Position numbers and translations under genes: made by a program. This document shows positions 37,353 through 46,660 of a stretch of DNA of 64,000 bases, piece after piece; position 1 is the stretch's first letter, and each line of letters begins with the position of its first letter. Source of the DNA: Arboricoccus pini (GTDB taxonomy: Bacteria > Pseudomonadota > Alphaproteobacteria > Geminicoccales > Geminicoccaceae); NCBI RefSeq assembly GCF_900187945.1, contig NZ_FYEH01000010.1, positions 62,001 to 126,000 on the forward strand. Reading direction: 5' to 3'. A model generated the notes under the pieces. The model saw only the letters and a list, made by a program, of their open reading frames with translations, was not told the DNA's origin and did not search any database.

Positions 37353-38387
37353 TCAGTCATGGGCCCGCCACATGTCGCCGAGCGTGAAACCCGTCGGGAA
37401 CGGGTCGCTTGGGTCCAGGACATATTGATGGAACGCCGTGATCCAGGCGGTTCCCGTGATGGCGGGGCGGATCGCCGGCAGACCACCGACCTCGGTTTTC
37501 CCCAGCACCTCGCCGATGAATTCCGTGCCGATAATCGATTCATGGACGAAGCGCTCGCCGACATCGAGGAGGCCGCGTGCGTGCATGACCGCCAGCCTCG
37601 CGCAGGTGCCCGTGCCACAGGGCGAGCGGTCCAGGCGTCCCGGCGAGACAATGACGCCGTTGCGGGCGCGCTTTTGCCCGCCTTCATCGCGCAACGGCCC
37701 GGCAAAGAGCGTCTGATTGATGGTGTGGATGTCGCGGTTCTCGGGATGGACGACCGGGAGCTGTTGTGCCGCGGCAGCCTTGATGCGCTCGCCCATCTCG
37801 ACCATGTGGGCGGCCTCGTCCGGCGTGACCGCAAAACCGGCGTCCGCCGCCTGCACGAGAACGTAGATCATCCCGCCATAAGCGACATCGACCTTGAGGC
37901 TGCCCAACCCCTCGACCTCGATCATCTGGTCGAGGGCGAAGACGAAGGCCGGAAGATTCTCGAAAGTGACGCTCTTGACCTTGCCGCCCTCGCAGATCGC
38001 CCTGATCCGCACCAGTCCGGCCGGTGCTTCAAGGAGGAATTCGCTGACCGGCTCCTGCATCGCAATCATCCCGGTCTCGAGGAGCACGGTCGCGGTGCAG
38101 ATCGTGTTTGAGCCCGACATGGGAACGTAATATTCCGATTCCATGATGACAAAGCCGGCCTTGGCCTCGGGCAATGTCGGCGGCAGAATCAGGTTGACGC
38201 ATTGCGACACCCGGCCACGCGGCTCATGCAGGAGAAACTGGCGCAGGTCGTCCGCATGCCGCTCAAGATGCTGCATCTTGGCGAACATGGTGGCGCCCGG
38301 CACGTCGAGGACGCCGCCGGTGATCACCTCGTTGAGCTCGCCGGCGGCGTGTGCGCCCACGACGTTGACCATCCGGCTAAAGCGCAT
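37353..38387 (-). CDS. proline racemase family, Ser/Cys type (hydroxyproline epimerase or dehydratase)
   Basis: A 344-residue member of the racemase fold. The first catalytic site is Ser91 (MSGSNTICT) instead of Cys; the second is Cys257 in DRSPCGTGT. From the published family survey as I recall it, Ser/Cys members act on hydroxyprolines as 4-hydroxyproline epimerases and/or trans-3-hydroxyproline dehydratases. GGAG lies eight bases before the ATG at 38387. A remnant of a D-amino-acid-oxidase-type gene lies directly upstream on the same strand, as expected for a hydroxyproline operon that has lost its dehydrogenase. Confidence 0.88.
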   Translation of the reverse strand: MRFSRMVNVVGAHAAGELNEVITGGVLDVPGATMFAKMQHLERHADDLRQFLLHEPRGRVSQCVNLILPPTLPEAKAGFVIMESEYYVPMSGSNTICTATVLLETGMIAMQEPVSEFLLEAPAGLVRIRAICEGGKVKSVTFENLPAFVFALDQMIEVEGLGSLKVDVAYGGMIYVLVQAADAGFAVTPDEAAHMVEMGERIKAAAAQQLPVVHPENRDIHTINQTLFAGPLRDEGGQKRARNGVIVSPGRLDRSPCGTGTCARLAVMHARGLLDVGERFVHESIIGTEFIGEVLGKTEVGGLPAIRPAITGTAWITAFHQYVLDPSDPFPTGFTLGDMWRAHD

Positions 38388-38439
38388 GGACCGTATCTCC
38401 TTTGAGAGCCTGAAGGGACAATCGCTCAGCGCAGCTGAA

Positions 38440-39150
38440 CGCCATGGCAGAGAGTGCAAAACCTTCGCCCGGCACCAGATTGCCAGCATTGATCGCGACC
38501 GCCTCGCCGACGATCATCTCGCCACCGCACCGGATGATGTCCAGCCACAGGCCGTGGACGAGTTGCTTGGGATCGTCGAAATGCGACGATGTCGGGATCC
38601 TGACGTGGCGTGTCGAGGAGCCCGGGGCGGGCTCGACCTGCCGTGCCGCATCACCGCTAATTGTCTGAACGGCCACACCATGCCGACGCTCCAACACCCG
38701 GCTGGTCTGCTCGCGCGCCAGGCCGGAATCAGTCTCGTGAACGGTCAGGGCACCCGATGAAGGGCCTATTCGAGGTCGAGCCTGGCGAGCAGCGGGAGAT
38801 GGTCGTCTGTCGCACGCTCGACCAGGGCTGCCGGGGCCACGGTGATAGGATGGATCTCGGCCGTCCGACCGGCCCGCGGGAAGCGGGCGGGCCAGGCAGC
38901 ATGGCCGGAAAATGAGCGGGCCCGAGCGAGACCGGGCCAGTGGATCCGGCAGCCAGCCCGGGATGCGCCAGAAGAGGCCAGGCGAGGACGCCGGTGCGAT
39001 CTCGGAAGCGCCACGGCCGCTCGCTTTGCCAAAGAAAACCTTCTCGCCCACAGGATCGCAATCGACGATGGTGACCGTCCAGCCGTCGGCCAGCAGCGCG
39101 TCGGCGCAGGCCAGCCCCGCGATGCAGGCACCGAAGATGAAAACATGGCG
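38440..39150 (-). pseudogene. decayed FAD-dependent D-amino acid dehydrogenase (DAO family)
   Basis: The leftward frame opens with HVFIFGACIAGLACADALLADG, a DAO-type FAD fold whose second conserved Gly is Cys, then VTIVDCDPVGE, SEIAPASSPGLFWRIPGWLPDPLA and, much too soon, GALTVHETDSGLAREQ, RRHGVAVQTISGDAARQVEPA and DDPKQLVHGL. About 240 residues remain of a family of roughly 410; the middle and the C-terminus are lost, although the frame is still open. A functional copy would oxidise the D-hydroxyproline made by the neighbouring racemase-family enzyme. Confidence 0.75.
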
Positions 39151-39767
39151 CCCCCATGCAGAGGGCCTAGACGGGGCTAGCGGCGCGAAGCAGCGCCGGC
39201 CGCTGGCGGCCCGGCTGGAACCGGCGACGACCAAGATTTTTGGATTGTGCGGGTTGCCTCGGTTGCCAATGCGTCGAAAGGCATCGCCCGCAGCGCACGT
39301 CAACCCGATCTCGGGCGTGTTCAGGCTGACGGCCGGATCCGCCCCCATGCGGGTCTTCCCCATGCCAGCCGCGAGCACCACCGTAAGGTTGATGTTCAGA
39401 TTCCTGAGGTAGCACACCGCTGCCTCCATCGCCCCGCATTCACCCCATAGGACGATGGGCGGCTTATTGAAGGTATAGAGAACGCACGCAGCGGCAAGGC
39501 CGCTGACTACTGCCGGGTAATCGAAACCGCCGAACCCGGGCGCTTCCATCTGGCCGTCGATCGGCAGATCGTCCTAGCCGCCGATGTAGACGAGAACTCG
39601 CCACGCTCACAAAGACGCGCAGCGTCGAGCGCTCGCCGCGCTGCGTCGCCAATCGGCTTGCGCTGATCGAGACTGGCAGGCTCATCGTCCACGGCCGGAC
39701 TTGATTTGCGCCGTAAATTATGTCCGCTCCTTGGCGCATGTCCGCTCCCATCAGTAATGAGGAAAGA
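39151..39767. other. scrambled stretch upstream of the antiporter gene
   Basis: Leftward fragments in changing frames (PIDGQMEAPGFGGFDYP, then ACVLYTFNKPPIVLWGECGA) suggest another broken gene upstream of the DAO remnant, but I do not recognise the family. Confidence 0.35.
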
Positions 39768-41348
39768 ATGACGAGCGTTGGCGCCTTCGAGTTCATATTG
39801 CTGCTCGTCGTCCTGGTCATGGCGCTCGAACTGGCGGCACGACGGCTGCGTCTGCCACCGGCAGCCGCCCTTATCATCGGCGGACTCGCGATCGCCCTCG
39901 TACCTGGACTGCCAGTGATTGATCTCGACCCCGACCTTATCCTCGTGGCCTTTCTTCCGCCGCTGCTGCTGGCCGGCGCCTATACGACCTCCTGGCGGGC
40001 CTTTAGAGCTAATCTTCTGCCCATCCTTTCCCTGGCTGTGGGTGCCGTCTTTTTTACCACGCTCCTGGTAGGCCTCGTGGTCCATTGGATCGTGCCGGGC
40101 CTACCGCTTGCCGCCTGCTTTGCGATCGGCGCCATCGTGGCGCCGCCCGATGCGGTGGCGGCCAAGGCGGTCCTCGACAGCACACCACTGCCAGAACGGA
40201 TCAAGGTGCTGCTCGAGGGCGAGAGCCTCCTTAACGATGCAGCCAGTCTGGTTCTGGTGCGCTTCGCGGTTGCGGCAGCGCTCACCACCAGCTTCGATGC
40301 CAAGGAAGCCGCCCTCGACTTCGCGATGCTGGCCATAGGCGGAGTCATCGTCGGCGCCGCCCTCGGCTGGCTTTGCCTCCAGCTCCTCAAGCGCCTACAC
40401 GGCCGGCTCCTGGTGATCACCACGACCCTCCTTCTTCCCTGGGCGGCGTATATCGGCGGCGAGCGGCTCGATGTCTCTGGCGTCATCGCCACGGTCGTGG
40501 CGGGGCTCGTCCTCGGCTGGCATCAGCACGTGATCTTCACCTCCGACATCAGGCTGCGCGCCGAGGCAGTCTGGGAGGTCATGGTCTTCTTGATGGAGTC
40601 GCTGATCTTTGTCCTGATCGGCCTGTCGCTCAAAGGCGTCATCGAGCATGTGGGCTATGGTGCGCTGGATGGCCCGCTCTTCCTTCTGCCTACACTGGCC
40701 ATCGTCGCGGCGACGCTCCTGTCGCGCTTCATCTGGGTCTTTTGCATCGATGGTCCGCTCACCAATCTGCTGGTCCGGCGCCGGCCCACTTTCGTCAGCT
40801 ATCTTAAGACATCCGTCGTCCTCAGCTGGGCCGGCATGCGGGGCGTCGTCAGCTTGGCTATCGCCTTGTCACTGCCGGCCGACTTGCCGGGGCGCGATCT
40901 GGCCCTGGTCGCCACCTTCGCTGTCATCCTGGTGACCGTGCTCGGTCAGGGAACGACCATGGGCATGATCATTCGCTGGACCGGCCTGACGAACGGCGAT
41001 GCCCATGACGGTCGACATCTTAGCCTCTCCAGCGCCAGGGCCCGCATGGCGGCAGCCCAACTCCATCTCGTGCAGGAGCGCGCCTTCGATGCCGCGGGCA
41101 AGCTTGTCCATCCGCGGCTCTTGGACCAGGCCAAGTACCGTGCCGAGGCGGCCGCGCGTTTCGAGGCGGCACCGGAACGCTTCAGCGCCGACCGCCAGGC
41201 GCACTACAAGATCGTGCGTGATTCGATCGCGGCCGGGCGCGACGAACTTTTGCGGTTGCACCGAAACGATCGGATCGACGATGACGTGCTGGCCAGTCTT
41301 GAGCGCGAGCTCGACCATCAGGAAATGGCCGCGCAAGGCCGCGACTGA
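39768..41348 (+). CDS. sodium/proton antiporter, CPA1 family
   Basis: A 526-residue cation/proton antiporter. About twelve hydrophobic helices cover residues 1-400. Diagnostic segments are FLPPLLLAGAYTTSW, AIVAPPDAVAAKAVL, the ion-site LLEGESLLNDAASLVL, and SWAGMRGVVSLAIALSLP; a cytoplasmic helical tail of about 120 residues follows. GAGGAAAGA precedes the ATG at 39768, so the longer frame from 39720 is not used. It exports Na+ (or K+) in exchange for protons, serving pH and salt homeostasis. Confidence 0.93.
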   Translation: MTSVGAFEFILLLVVLVMALELAARRLRLPPAAALIIGGLAIALVPGLPVIDLDPDLILVAFLPPLLLAGAYTTSWRAFRANLLPILSLAVGAVFFTTLLVGLVVHWIVPGLPLAACFAIGAIVAPPDAVAAKAVLDSTPLPERIKVLLEGESLLNDAASLVLVRFAVAAALTTSFDAKEAALDFAMLAIGGVIVGAALGWLCLQLLKRLHGRLLVITTTLLLPWAAYIGGERLDVSGVIATVVAGLVLGWHQHVIFTSDIRLRAEAVWEVMVFLMESLIFVLIGLSLKGVIEHVGYGALDGPLFLLPTLAIVAATLLSRFIWVFCIDGPLTNLLVRRRPTFVSYLKTSVVLSWAGMRGVVSLAIALSLPADLPGRDLALVATFAVILVTVLGQGTTMGMIIRWTGLTNGDAHDGRHLSLSSARARMAAAQLHLVQERAFDAAGKLVHPRLLDQAKYRAEAAARFEAAPERFSADRQAHYKIVRDSIAAGRDELLRLHRNDRIDDDVLASLERELDHQEMAAQGRD

Positions 41349-42158
41349 TACGCGCGCCGCGCGATGCGCGTCTCCTGGCGGAACCGGGGTCATCATCTCC
41401 CTCGCGAGGTCGCGAGGAATTTTGCCGTTCGGGCAAGAAGTTGGGCCCATGACCGTGCGGCGTGAGCCATGCCGCCGCCAGGCTCTCGAAGTCGGCAGAG
41501 CGCACGCCTCGTCGATCCCGACGCAGGGCTGACCTCGCTGAGCCGAGCAAGTCCAGGACACCTGCGGATAAATTGCAATCCTTGCTTTGCGCACCTGATC
41601 CCGGCGGCCAGCTCGGCGTCTTCCCGGAGCGCCATCCCTGGCCTCCATGCCCTGATCGTCCGGAACCGCCTGGGCGGGAGGGCCGCCCAGGCGGTTCGAT
41701 GGGGCCATCCGTTTCGGCGAGCCGGAAGCCCACGACCTCGTAGCCCAGCAAGCTACAGGAACCCCGCATCCGCCTGTCCCGAGCCCTCCTGCACCAACCG
41801 GCTGGTCGGACTCTTTTCACATTCGGACAAGGAGCGTACTCCCCATCTGTCGCTCCCGCCATCGGCCGCCGGTCCTGGGGCGTAGCTTCATCGACTTCGT
41901 GCGCGAAACCACGTGCCATGAGCGGGATGTCGACGGTTCCGAGGCGGCCATTGCCAGCCTGGTTTAATCCTGCCTACCCGTTCCGGCATCCCTCGCCGGG
42001 AAGTAAGACCTATACGCGACGCCGGGAGGAGTTCGCCGTCCTCCCTCGATACGCGGCGGGGTGACAGGGACATCTCCCTCGGCCATCGCCAAGCGCGGGC
42101 CCGCTATGTGGCAGCACGGTCCGGGAGCCAGGCCCTGCACGAGTAGACGCTGGCGGTC
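41349..42158. other. gap with hairpin and decayed sequence
   Basis: No intact gene. It contains a strong 15-bp hairpin (41663-41697) and, near its right end, sequence leading into the aminotransferase fragment. Confidence 0.4.
41663..41697. terminator. 15-bp perfect hairpin
   Basis: GAACCGCCTGGGCGG and CCGCCCAGGCGGTTC are perfect inverted copies around the loop GAGGG. Possible factor-independent terminator although no T-run follows; it lies 315 bp past the antiporter stop. Confidence 0.5.
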
Positions 42159-42332
42159 ATGCAGGGCGGCCTCTTCTTCCTCGACATGCTCGAGACCGGC
42201 ATCTACCTCGCAAGGCGTGGCATGGTGGCGCTCAGCCTGCCAGTCGACGCAGCCGACATTGAGCGCTTCACGGGCGCGGTTGCGGAGTTCGCGCTGGCAA
42301 GGGCGCCCTTGCTCCGTCAGACCGGTCGCTGA
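42159..42332 (+). pseudogene. 3' fragment of a class III aminotransferase
   Basis: The 57 codons from 42159 read GGLFFLDMLETGIYLARRG and then SLPVDAADIERFTGAVAEF, the C-terminal pattern of glutamate-1-semialdehyde-type class III aminotransferases. The N-terminal 350 or so residues, including the PLP lysine, are absent; an in-frame stop lies just upstream (TAG near 42143). Confidence 0.75.
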
Positions 42333-42372
42333 ATGCCAACTGGCGGGTGCCGAATTCTCCAGCGCGACATCT

Positions 42373-42392
42373 TGACCTTACCATGATGGTAA
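42373..42392 (+). promoter_or_regulatory. MerR/CueR-type operator-promoter before the copper ATPase
   Basis: TTGACC (42373-42378, a -35 box) runs into the perfect dyad TTACCAT-G-ATGGTAA (42378-42392). A dyad just after the -35 element is the layout of MerR-family metal promoters (CueR, HmrR). No good -10 box was found at the expected distance, and no MerR-family gene is in the window. Confidence 0.6.
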
Positions 42393-42444
42393 TCCCCACA
42401 TCCGAAATCGAAGCTTGATGACGAACAGCGACGAGGGAGCAGTC

Positions 42445-44811
42445 ATGGGTGACGATCACGCGCCTCACGGCCATGCGCCTAAGAGCCACCATGATTGTTG
42501 TCATGCCGCCCCGCAGAACGCCTTGACGGTGAAGGATCCGGTCTGCGGCATGAGCGTCGATGCGCGGACCGCCAAGCATCGCTCGACACATGCCGGCCAG
42601 GATTATTTCTTCTGCTGCGCCGGCTGCAAGGCGAAGTTCGAAGCCGATCCCGAGCACTATCTTGCGCCGGCTCCGCCTCCCCCGCCGGCACATGCCGGCG
42701 CGATCTACACCTGCCCGATGCATCCGGAGGTTCGCAAGGAGGGGCCTGGCAGCTGTCCGATCTGCGGCATGGCGCTGGAGCCCCTGCACGTGACGGCCGA
42801 CGCCGTTCCCAACGAAGAACTTGCGTCCATGACGCGGCGCTTTTGGGCAGGCCTCCTCCTGGTACTCCCGGTCTTCGTCCTGGAGATGGGCGGTCATATT
42901 GTCCCCTCGCTCCACGAGATCGTTCATCCGAACCTCTCGGCCTGGATCCAGCTCGTCCTCGCAACGCCGGTCGTCCTTTGGGCCGGCTGGCCTTTCCTCG
43001 TGCGCGGCTTCCAGTCGCTCCAGACGCGACACCTCAACATGTTCACCCTGATCGCGATGGGCACGAGCGTCGCTTGGATTTACAGCCTGGTGGCGACCCT
43101 GGCCCCTGCCCTGTTTCCAATCTCCCTTCGGGCGGCCGACGGTACAGTACCTGTCTATTTCGAGGCCGCCGCCGTCATCACCGTTCTGGCTCTCCTGGGC
43201 CAGGTCCTGGAGCTGCGCGCGCGCGAGGAGACGTCTGGCGCGATCAGGGCGCTCATCGACCTCGCACCACGAACGGCACGGCGCCTGACAGCGGACGGCA
43301 AGGATGAGGAGATCGCACTCGACGCCATCGGTGCTGGCGATAGACTGCGCGTGCGGCCGGGCGAGAAGGTGCCCGTCGACGGCGTGCTGATCGAGGGTCG
43401 CTCAACGCTGGACGAGGCGATAGTCACTGGCGAATCGATGCCGGTGACGCGCGGCGTTGACGACAAGGTGATCGGCGGCACGCTGAACCAGACCGGCAGC
43501 TTCGTCATGCGGGCCGAGAAGGTCGGCAACGAGACAATGCTGGCCCGAATCGTACAAATGGTGGCCGACGCGCAGCGCTCGCGCGCGCCGATCCAGAAAT
43601 TGGCAGACCGGGTAGCTGGCTGGTTCGTGCCGGCCGTGATCGCCGTGGCCATCCTTGCCTTTGCCGGCTGGGCACTGTTCGGGCCGGAACCGCGGCTGAC
43701 GCACGGCCTCGTCACCATGGTCGCCGTCCTCATCATCGCCTGCCCCTGCGCCCTTGGGTTGGCCACACCCATGTCGATCATGGTGGGCGTCGGCAAGGGC
43801 GCTCATTCAGGTGTGCTCATCAAGAACGCCGAGGCGCTCGAACGGCTGGCCAAGGTCGACACGATCGTCCTCGACAAGACCGGCACCCTGACGGAAGGCC
43901 GGCCGGCACTCAAGGAAATCCGCCCGGTCGGCAGCCTGACCGAAGACGAGATCCTGCGGCTTTCGGCCTCACTTGAGCGGGGCTCTGCCCATCCCTTGGC
44001 GCGAGCCATCGTCGCTGCGGCGGAAGCAAGGGGAGTCGAGCTGGCGGCGGTCGCGGATTTCGACGAGCCCGCCGGCAAAGGCGTGGTCGGCCGGGTGGAC
44101 GGTCGCGCGATCCAGCTCGGCAACGCCGCCTTCATGCGCGATAACGGCGTGAGGCTGGGCCAGGCCGAGGCGGTGGCGGAAGGGCTGCGCGAGAATGGCG
44201 CCACGGCGATCTTCGTGGCGGCCGATGCGCGGCCGGTCGGCATCCTGGCAATCGCCGATCCGATCAAAGAAAATGCCAAGGCCGCCCTCGAGGCGCTGCA
44301 TGGCCAGGGGATCCGCATCGCCATGCTGACCGGCGACAACCGGACGACCGCCGAGGCCGTGGCGCGCGCCCTCGGCATCGACACGCTGGAGGCGGACGTC
44401 CTGCCAGAGAAGAAGAGCGCCTTTGTCATGAGGTTGCGCGCGGAGGGCCGCGTGGTCGCCATGGCGGGTGATGGCGTGAACGACGCGCCGGCCCTGGCCG
44501 CGGCCGATGTCGGCATCGCCATGGGCGGGGGAACCGATGTCGCGATCGAGAGCGCCGGCATCACCCTCCTCAAAGGAGACCTCATGGGCATCGTGCGCGC
44601 GCGGCGCCTCGCCAGGGTGACGATGGCCAATATCCGCCAGAATCTGCTCTTTGCCTTCGTCTATAACGCGGCCGGCATCCCCATCGCGGCCGGGTTGCTC
44701 TACCCTCTCTTCGGCATCCTTCTCTCGCCCGTCATCGCCGCCGCCGCCATGGCTCTCTCCTCAGTGAGCGTCATCGCCAACGCGTTGCGGCTGCGCGCGC
44801 TCCAGCTCTAG
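42445..44811 (+). CDS. copA: P1B-type copper/silver-translocating ATPase
   Basis: A 788-residue P-type ATPase. A His-rich tip (residues 2-20) is followed by a YHS domain (DPVCGMSVD, then FFCCAGCKAKFEADPEHYL, 28-74) and a heavy-metal-binding domain (YTCPMHPEVRKEGPGSCPICGM, about 88-109). The core has TGESMP (actuator), the copper-transport CPC in IACPCALGLATP, the phosphorylation site DKTGTLTEG, HP in SAHPLARAI, and GDGVNDAPAL. It pumps Cu+ (or Ag+) out of the cytoplasm. GGGAG six bases before 42445 fixes the start; the ATG at 42418 has no site. It lies under the MerR-type operator. Confidence 0.94.
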   Translation: MGDDHAPHGHAPKSHHDCCHAAPQNALTVKDPVCGMSVDARTAKHRSTHAGQDYFFCCAGCKAKFEADPEHYLAPAPPPPPAHAGAIYTCPMHPEVRKEGPGSCPICGMALEPLHVTADAVPNEELASMTRRFWAGLLLVLPVFVLEMGGHIVPSLHEIVHPNLSAWIQLVLATPVVLWAGWPFLVRGFQSLQTRHLNMFTLIAMGTSVAWIYSLVATLAPALFPISLRAADGTVPVYFEAAAVITVLALLGQVLELRAREETSGAIRALIDLAPRTARRLTADGKDEEIALDAIGAGDRLRVRPGEKVPVDGVLIEGRSTLDEAIVTGESMPVTRGVDDKVIGGTLNQTGSFVMRAEKVGNETMLARIVQMVADAQRSRAPIQKLADRVAGWFVPAVIAVAILAFAGWALFGPEPRLTHGLVTMVAVLIIACPCALGLATPMSIMVGVGKGAHSGVLIKNAEALERLAKVDTIVLDKTGTLTEGRPALKEIRPVGSLTEDEILRLSASLERGSAHPLARAIVAAAEARGVELAAVADFDEPAGKGVVGRVDGRAIQLGNAAFMRDNGVRLGQAEAVAEGLRENGATAIFVAADARPVGILAIADPIKENAKAALEALHGQGIRIAMLTGDNRTTAEAVARALGIDTLEADVLPEKKSAFVMRLRAEGRVVAMAGDGVNDAPALAAADVGIAMGGGTDVAIESAGITLLKGDLMGIVRARRLARVTMANIRQNLLFAFVYNAAGIPIAAGLLYPLFGILLSPVIAAAAMALSSVSVIANALRLRALQL

Positions 44812-44826
44812 CCGGCATGCCGCGCC

Positions 44827-45678
44827 CTAGACCGTGGGCCATGCCAACTCGGGCACGATGCGATAGGGATAGTCGGGCTGCTGGTACCCGTTCGGATCCT
44901 GACGCCTGGGGAGCTTGACCTTTTCCCGGGGCAGCTCCTCGTAGGGTATATGGCGCAGCAGATGGGAGATGACGTTCAGCCGCGTCTTGCGCTTGTCGTC
45001 GGAGAAGGCCACGAACCAGGGTGCCCATGACGTATCGGTGGCCATGAACATCTCGTCGCGGGCGCGGGAATAATCGTACCAGCGATTATAGGATTTGAGG
45101 TCCATCGGCGAAAGTTTCCAGATCTTGCGGCCATCGTCGATCCGCGCCTTGAGCCGGCGAGTCTGCTCCTCCTGGCTCACTTCCAGCCAGTATTTGAGCA
45201 GGATGATGCCGGAGTCCGTCATCGCGCGCTCATTGTCGGGCGTGGCGATGAGGAACTTCTTGACGTCCTCTTCGCTGCAAAAGCCCATGACCCGCTCGAC
45301 GCCGGCGCGATTGTACCAGCTGCGATCGAAGATGACGATTTCGCCGGCCGCCGGCAGATGCGGAATGTAGCGCTGGAAATAGAGCTGCGATTTCTCCCGC
45401 TCGGTTGGTGCCGGAAGGGCCACGACCTTGAAGACGCGAGGACTAACCCGATCGGTGATCGCCTTGATGGTCCCTCCCTTGCCGGCGCCGTCGCGGCCCT
45501 CGAAAACCAGGCAGACCTTAAGGCCCTTGGCCACGACCCAGAGCTGAAGCTTGACCAACTCGACCTGCAGCCTTGCCAGCTCGCGCTCATAGGCCTTGCG
45601 CCCGAGTTTGTTTTTGCCCTCTGCCAGCGCCTCCTTGGCCAGGTCAATTTCTTCCTGCTGCTTCTCTTTTTTCGCCAT
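44827..45678 (-). CDS. ppk2: polyphosphate kinase 2
   Basis: A 283-residue PPK2 enzyme: Walker A FEGRDGAGKGG, Walker B IFDRSWYNRAGVE, and lid KYWLEVSQEEQTRRLKAR, then KLSPMDLKSYNRWYDYSRARDEMF. PPK2 moves phosphate between polyphosphate and nucleoside di- or monophosphates. This short single-domain layout is typical of the group using GDP/ADP. The ATG at 45678 gives the normal basic N-terminus; the open frame upstream is not conserved. It is divergent from the nitrilase at 45842. Confidence 0.95.
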   Translation of the reverse strand: MAKKEKQQEEIDLAKEALAEGKNKLGRKAYERELARLQVELVKLQLWVVAKGLKVCLVFEGRDGAGKGGTIKAITDRVSPRVFKVVALPAPTEREKSQLYFQRYIPHLPAAGEIVIFDRSWYNRAGVERVMGFCSEEDVKKFLIATPDNERAMTDSGIILLKYWLEVSQEEQTRRLKARIDDGRKIWKLSPMDLKSYNRWYDYSRARDEMFMATDTSWAPWFVAFSDDKRKTRLNVISHLLRHIPYEELPREKVKLPRRQDPNGYQQPDYPYRIVPELAWPTV

Positions 45679-45841
45679 GCCGTTTGCGCTCCAGAATTCC
45701 GGGATTGCGGATCCAAACCTGATGCGGATCGTGGGCGACGGCAAGGCACAGGTGCCTATCCTCCCTCGACGGCGGCGCCTGAGATGGCCTAAGAGCGCGA
45801 AGCACCCTCGACGCCGCTCCTTATGATCGCAAGGCTGTTGC

Positions 45842-46660
45842 ATGTCCGATCCAGCGCCACGACGCCTTCGCCTGGCTCTCCATCAGCGGCCATTGGGCAT
45901 GCTGCCGCCCGTAGCGTTCCTCACAGCCTTGCGGGCTCAGGCCCAGCAAGCGGCGCGGCTGGGTGCAGACCTCTTGATGCTGCCGGAAATGGTCGTCTCG
46001 GGCTATAATATCGGCGCGGAGGCCATCGAGCGTGCTGCCTTCCCGGTCGACGGCGAACTAATGGCCGAGGTCGCCACGATCGCCAGGACCGCGAATCTGG
46101 GATTGCTGTTGGGCTACCCGGAGCGGGCGGCAGACGGCATCTATAGCACGGCCGTGCTCATCGACCGCGCGGGCCAGATCCGGCTGAATTACCGCAAGCA
46201 GCATCTCTTCGGCGATGTCGACCGGGCGGTATTCGCTGCCGGCGACAAGCCGTCGATCGCCCTCCTGGATGGCATCAAGGTTGGTCTGCTGATCTGCTAT
46301 GACGTCGAATTTCCCGAGGCGGTCCGAGCCCTGGCTCTGGCCGGAGCGGAATTAATCCTCGTGCCAACCGCCTTGATGCGACCCTTCGAGATCGTGCCGC
46401 GAGCGATGATCTCGTGTCGCGCCTACGAGAACGGCGTCTTCATGGCCTATTGCAACTGCACAGGGGCCGAGGGTGACTTCGTCTATCTGGGCGAGAGTTG
46501 CATCGTCGGCCCCGATGGCCGCTTCCTCGCCAAGGCCGACGCGCTGCCGACGATGATCATGGCCGAGCTCGAGATCGACGCCGCCATCGCCCGTGCCCGC
46601 AGCGTCTCGCCCTATCTGCAAGACCGGCGCCCGGAACTCTATCGTAACCTCGTCGCGTGA
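45842..46660 (+). CDS. carbon-nitrogen hydrolase (nitrilase superfamily)
   Basis: A 272-residue nitrilase-fold amidase. The catalytic triad is visible: Glu in LLMLPEMVVSGYN, Lys in LNYRKQHLFG, Cys in LLICYDVEFPE. The pattern matches short aliphatic-amidase / R-amidase-like enzymes that release ammonia from amides. A SHORT leader and AAGG upstream support the ATG at 45842. It is divergently oriented from ppk2. Confidence 0.92.
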   Translation: MSDPAPRRLRLALHQRPLGMLPPVAFLTALRAQAQQAARLGADLLMLPEMVVSGYNIGAEAIERAAFPVDGELMAEVATIARTANLGLLLGYPERAADGIYSTAVLIDRAGQIRLNYRKQHLFGDVDRAVFAAGDKPSIALLDGIKVGLLICYDVEFPEAVRALALAGAELILVPTALMRPFEIVPRAMISCRAYENGVFMAYCNCTGAEGDFVYLGESCIVGPDGRFLAKADALPTMIMAELEIDAAIARARSVSPYLQDRRPELYRNLVA

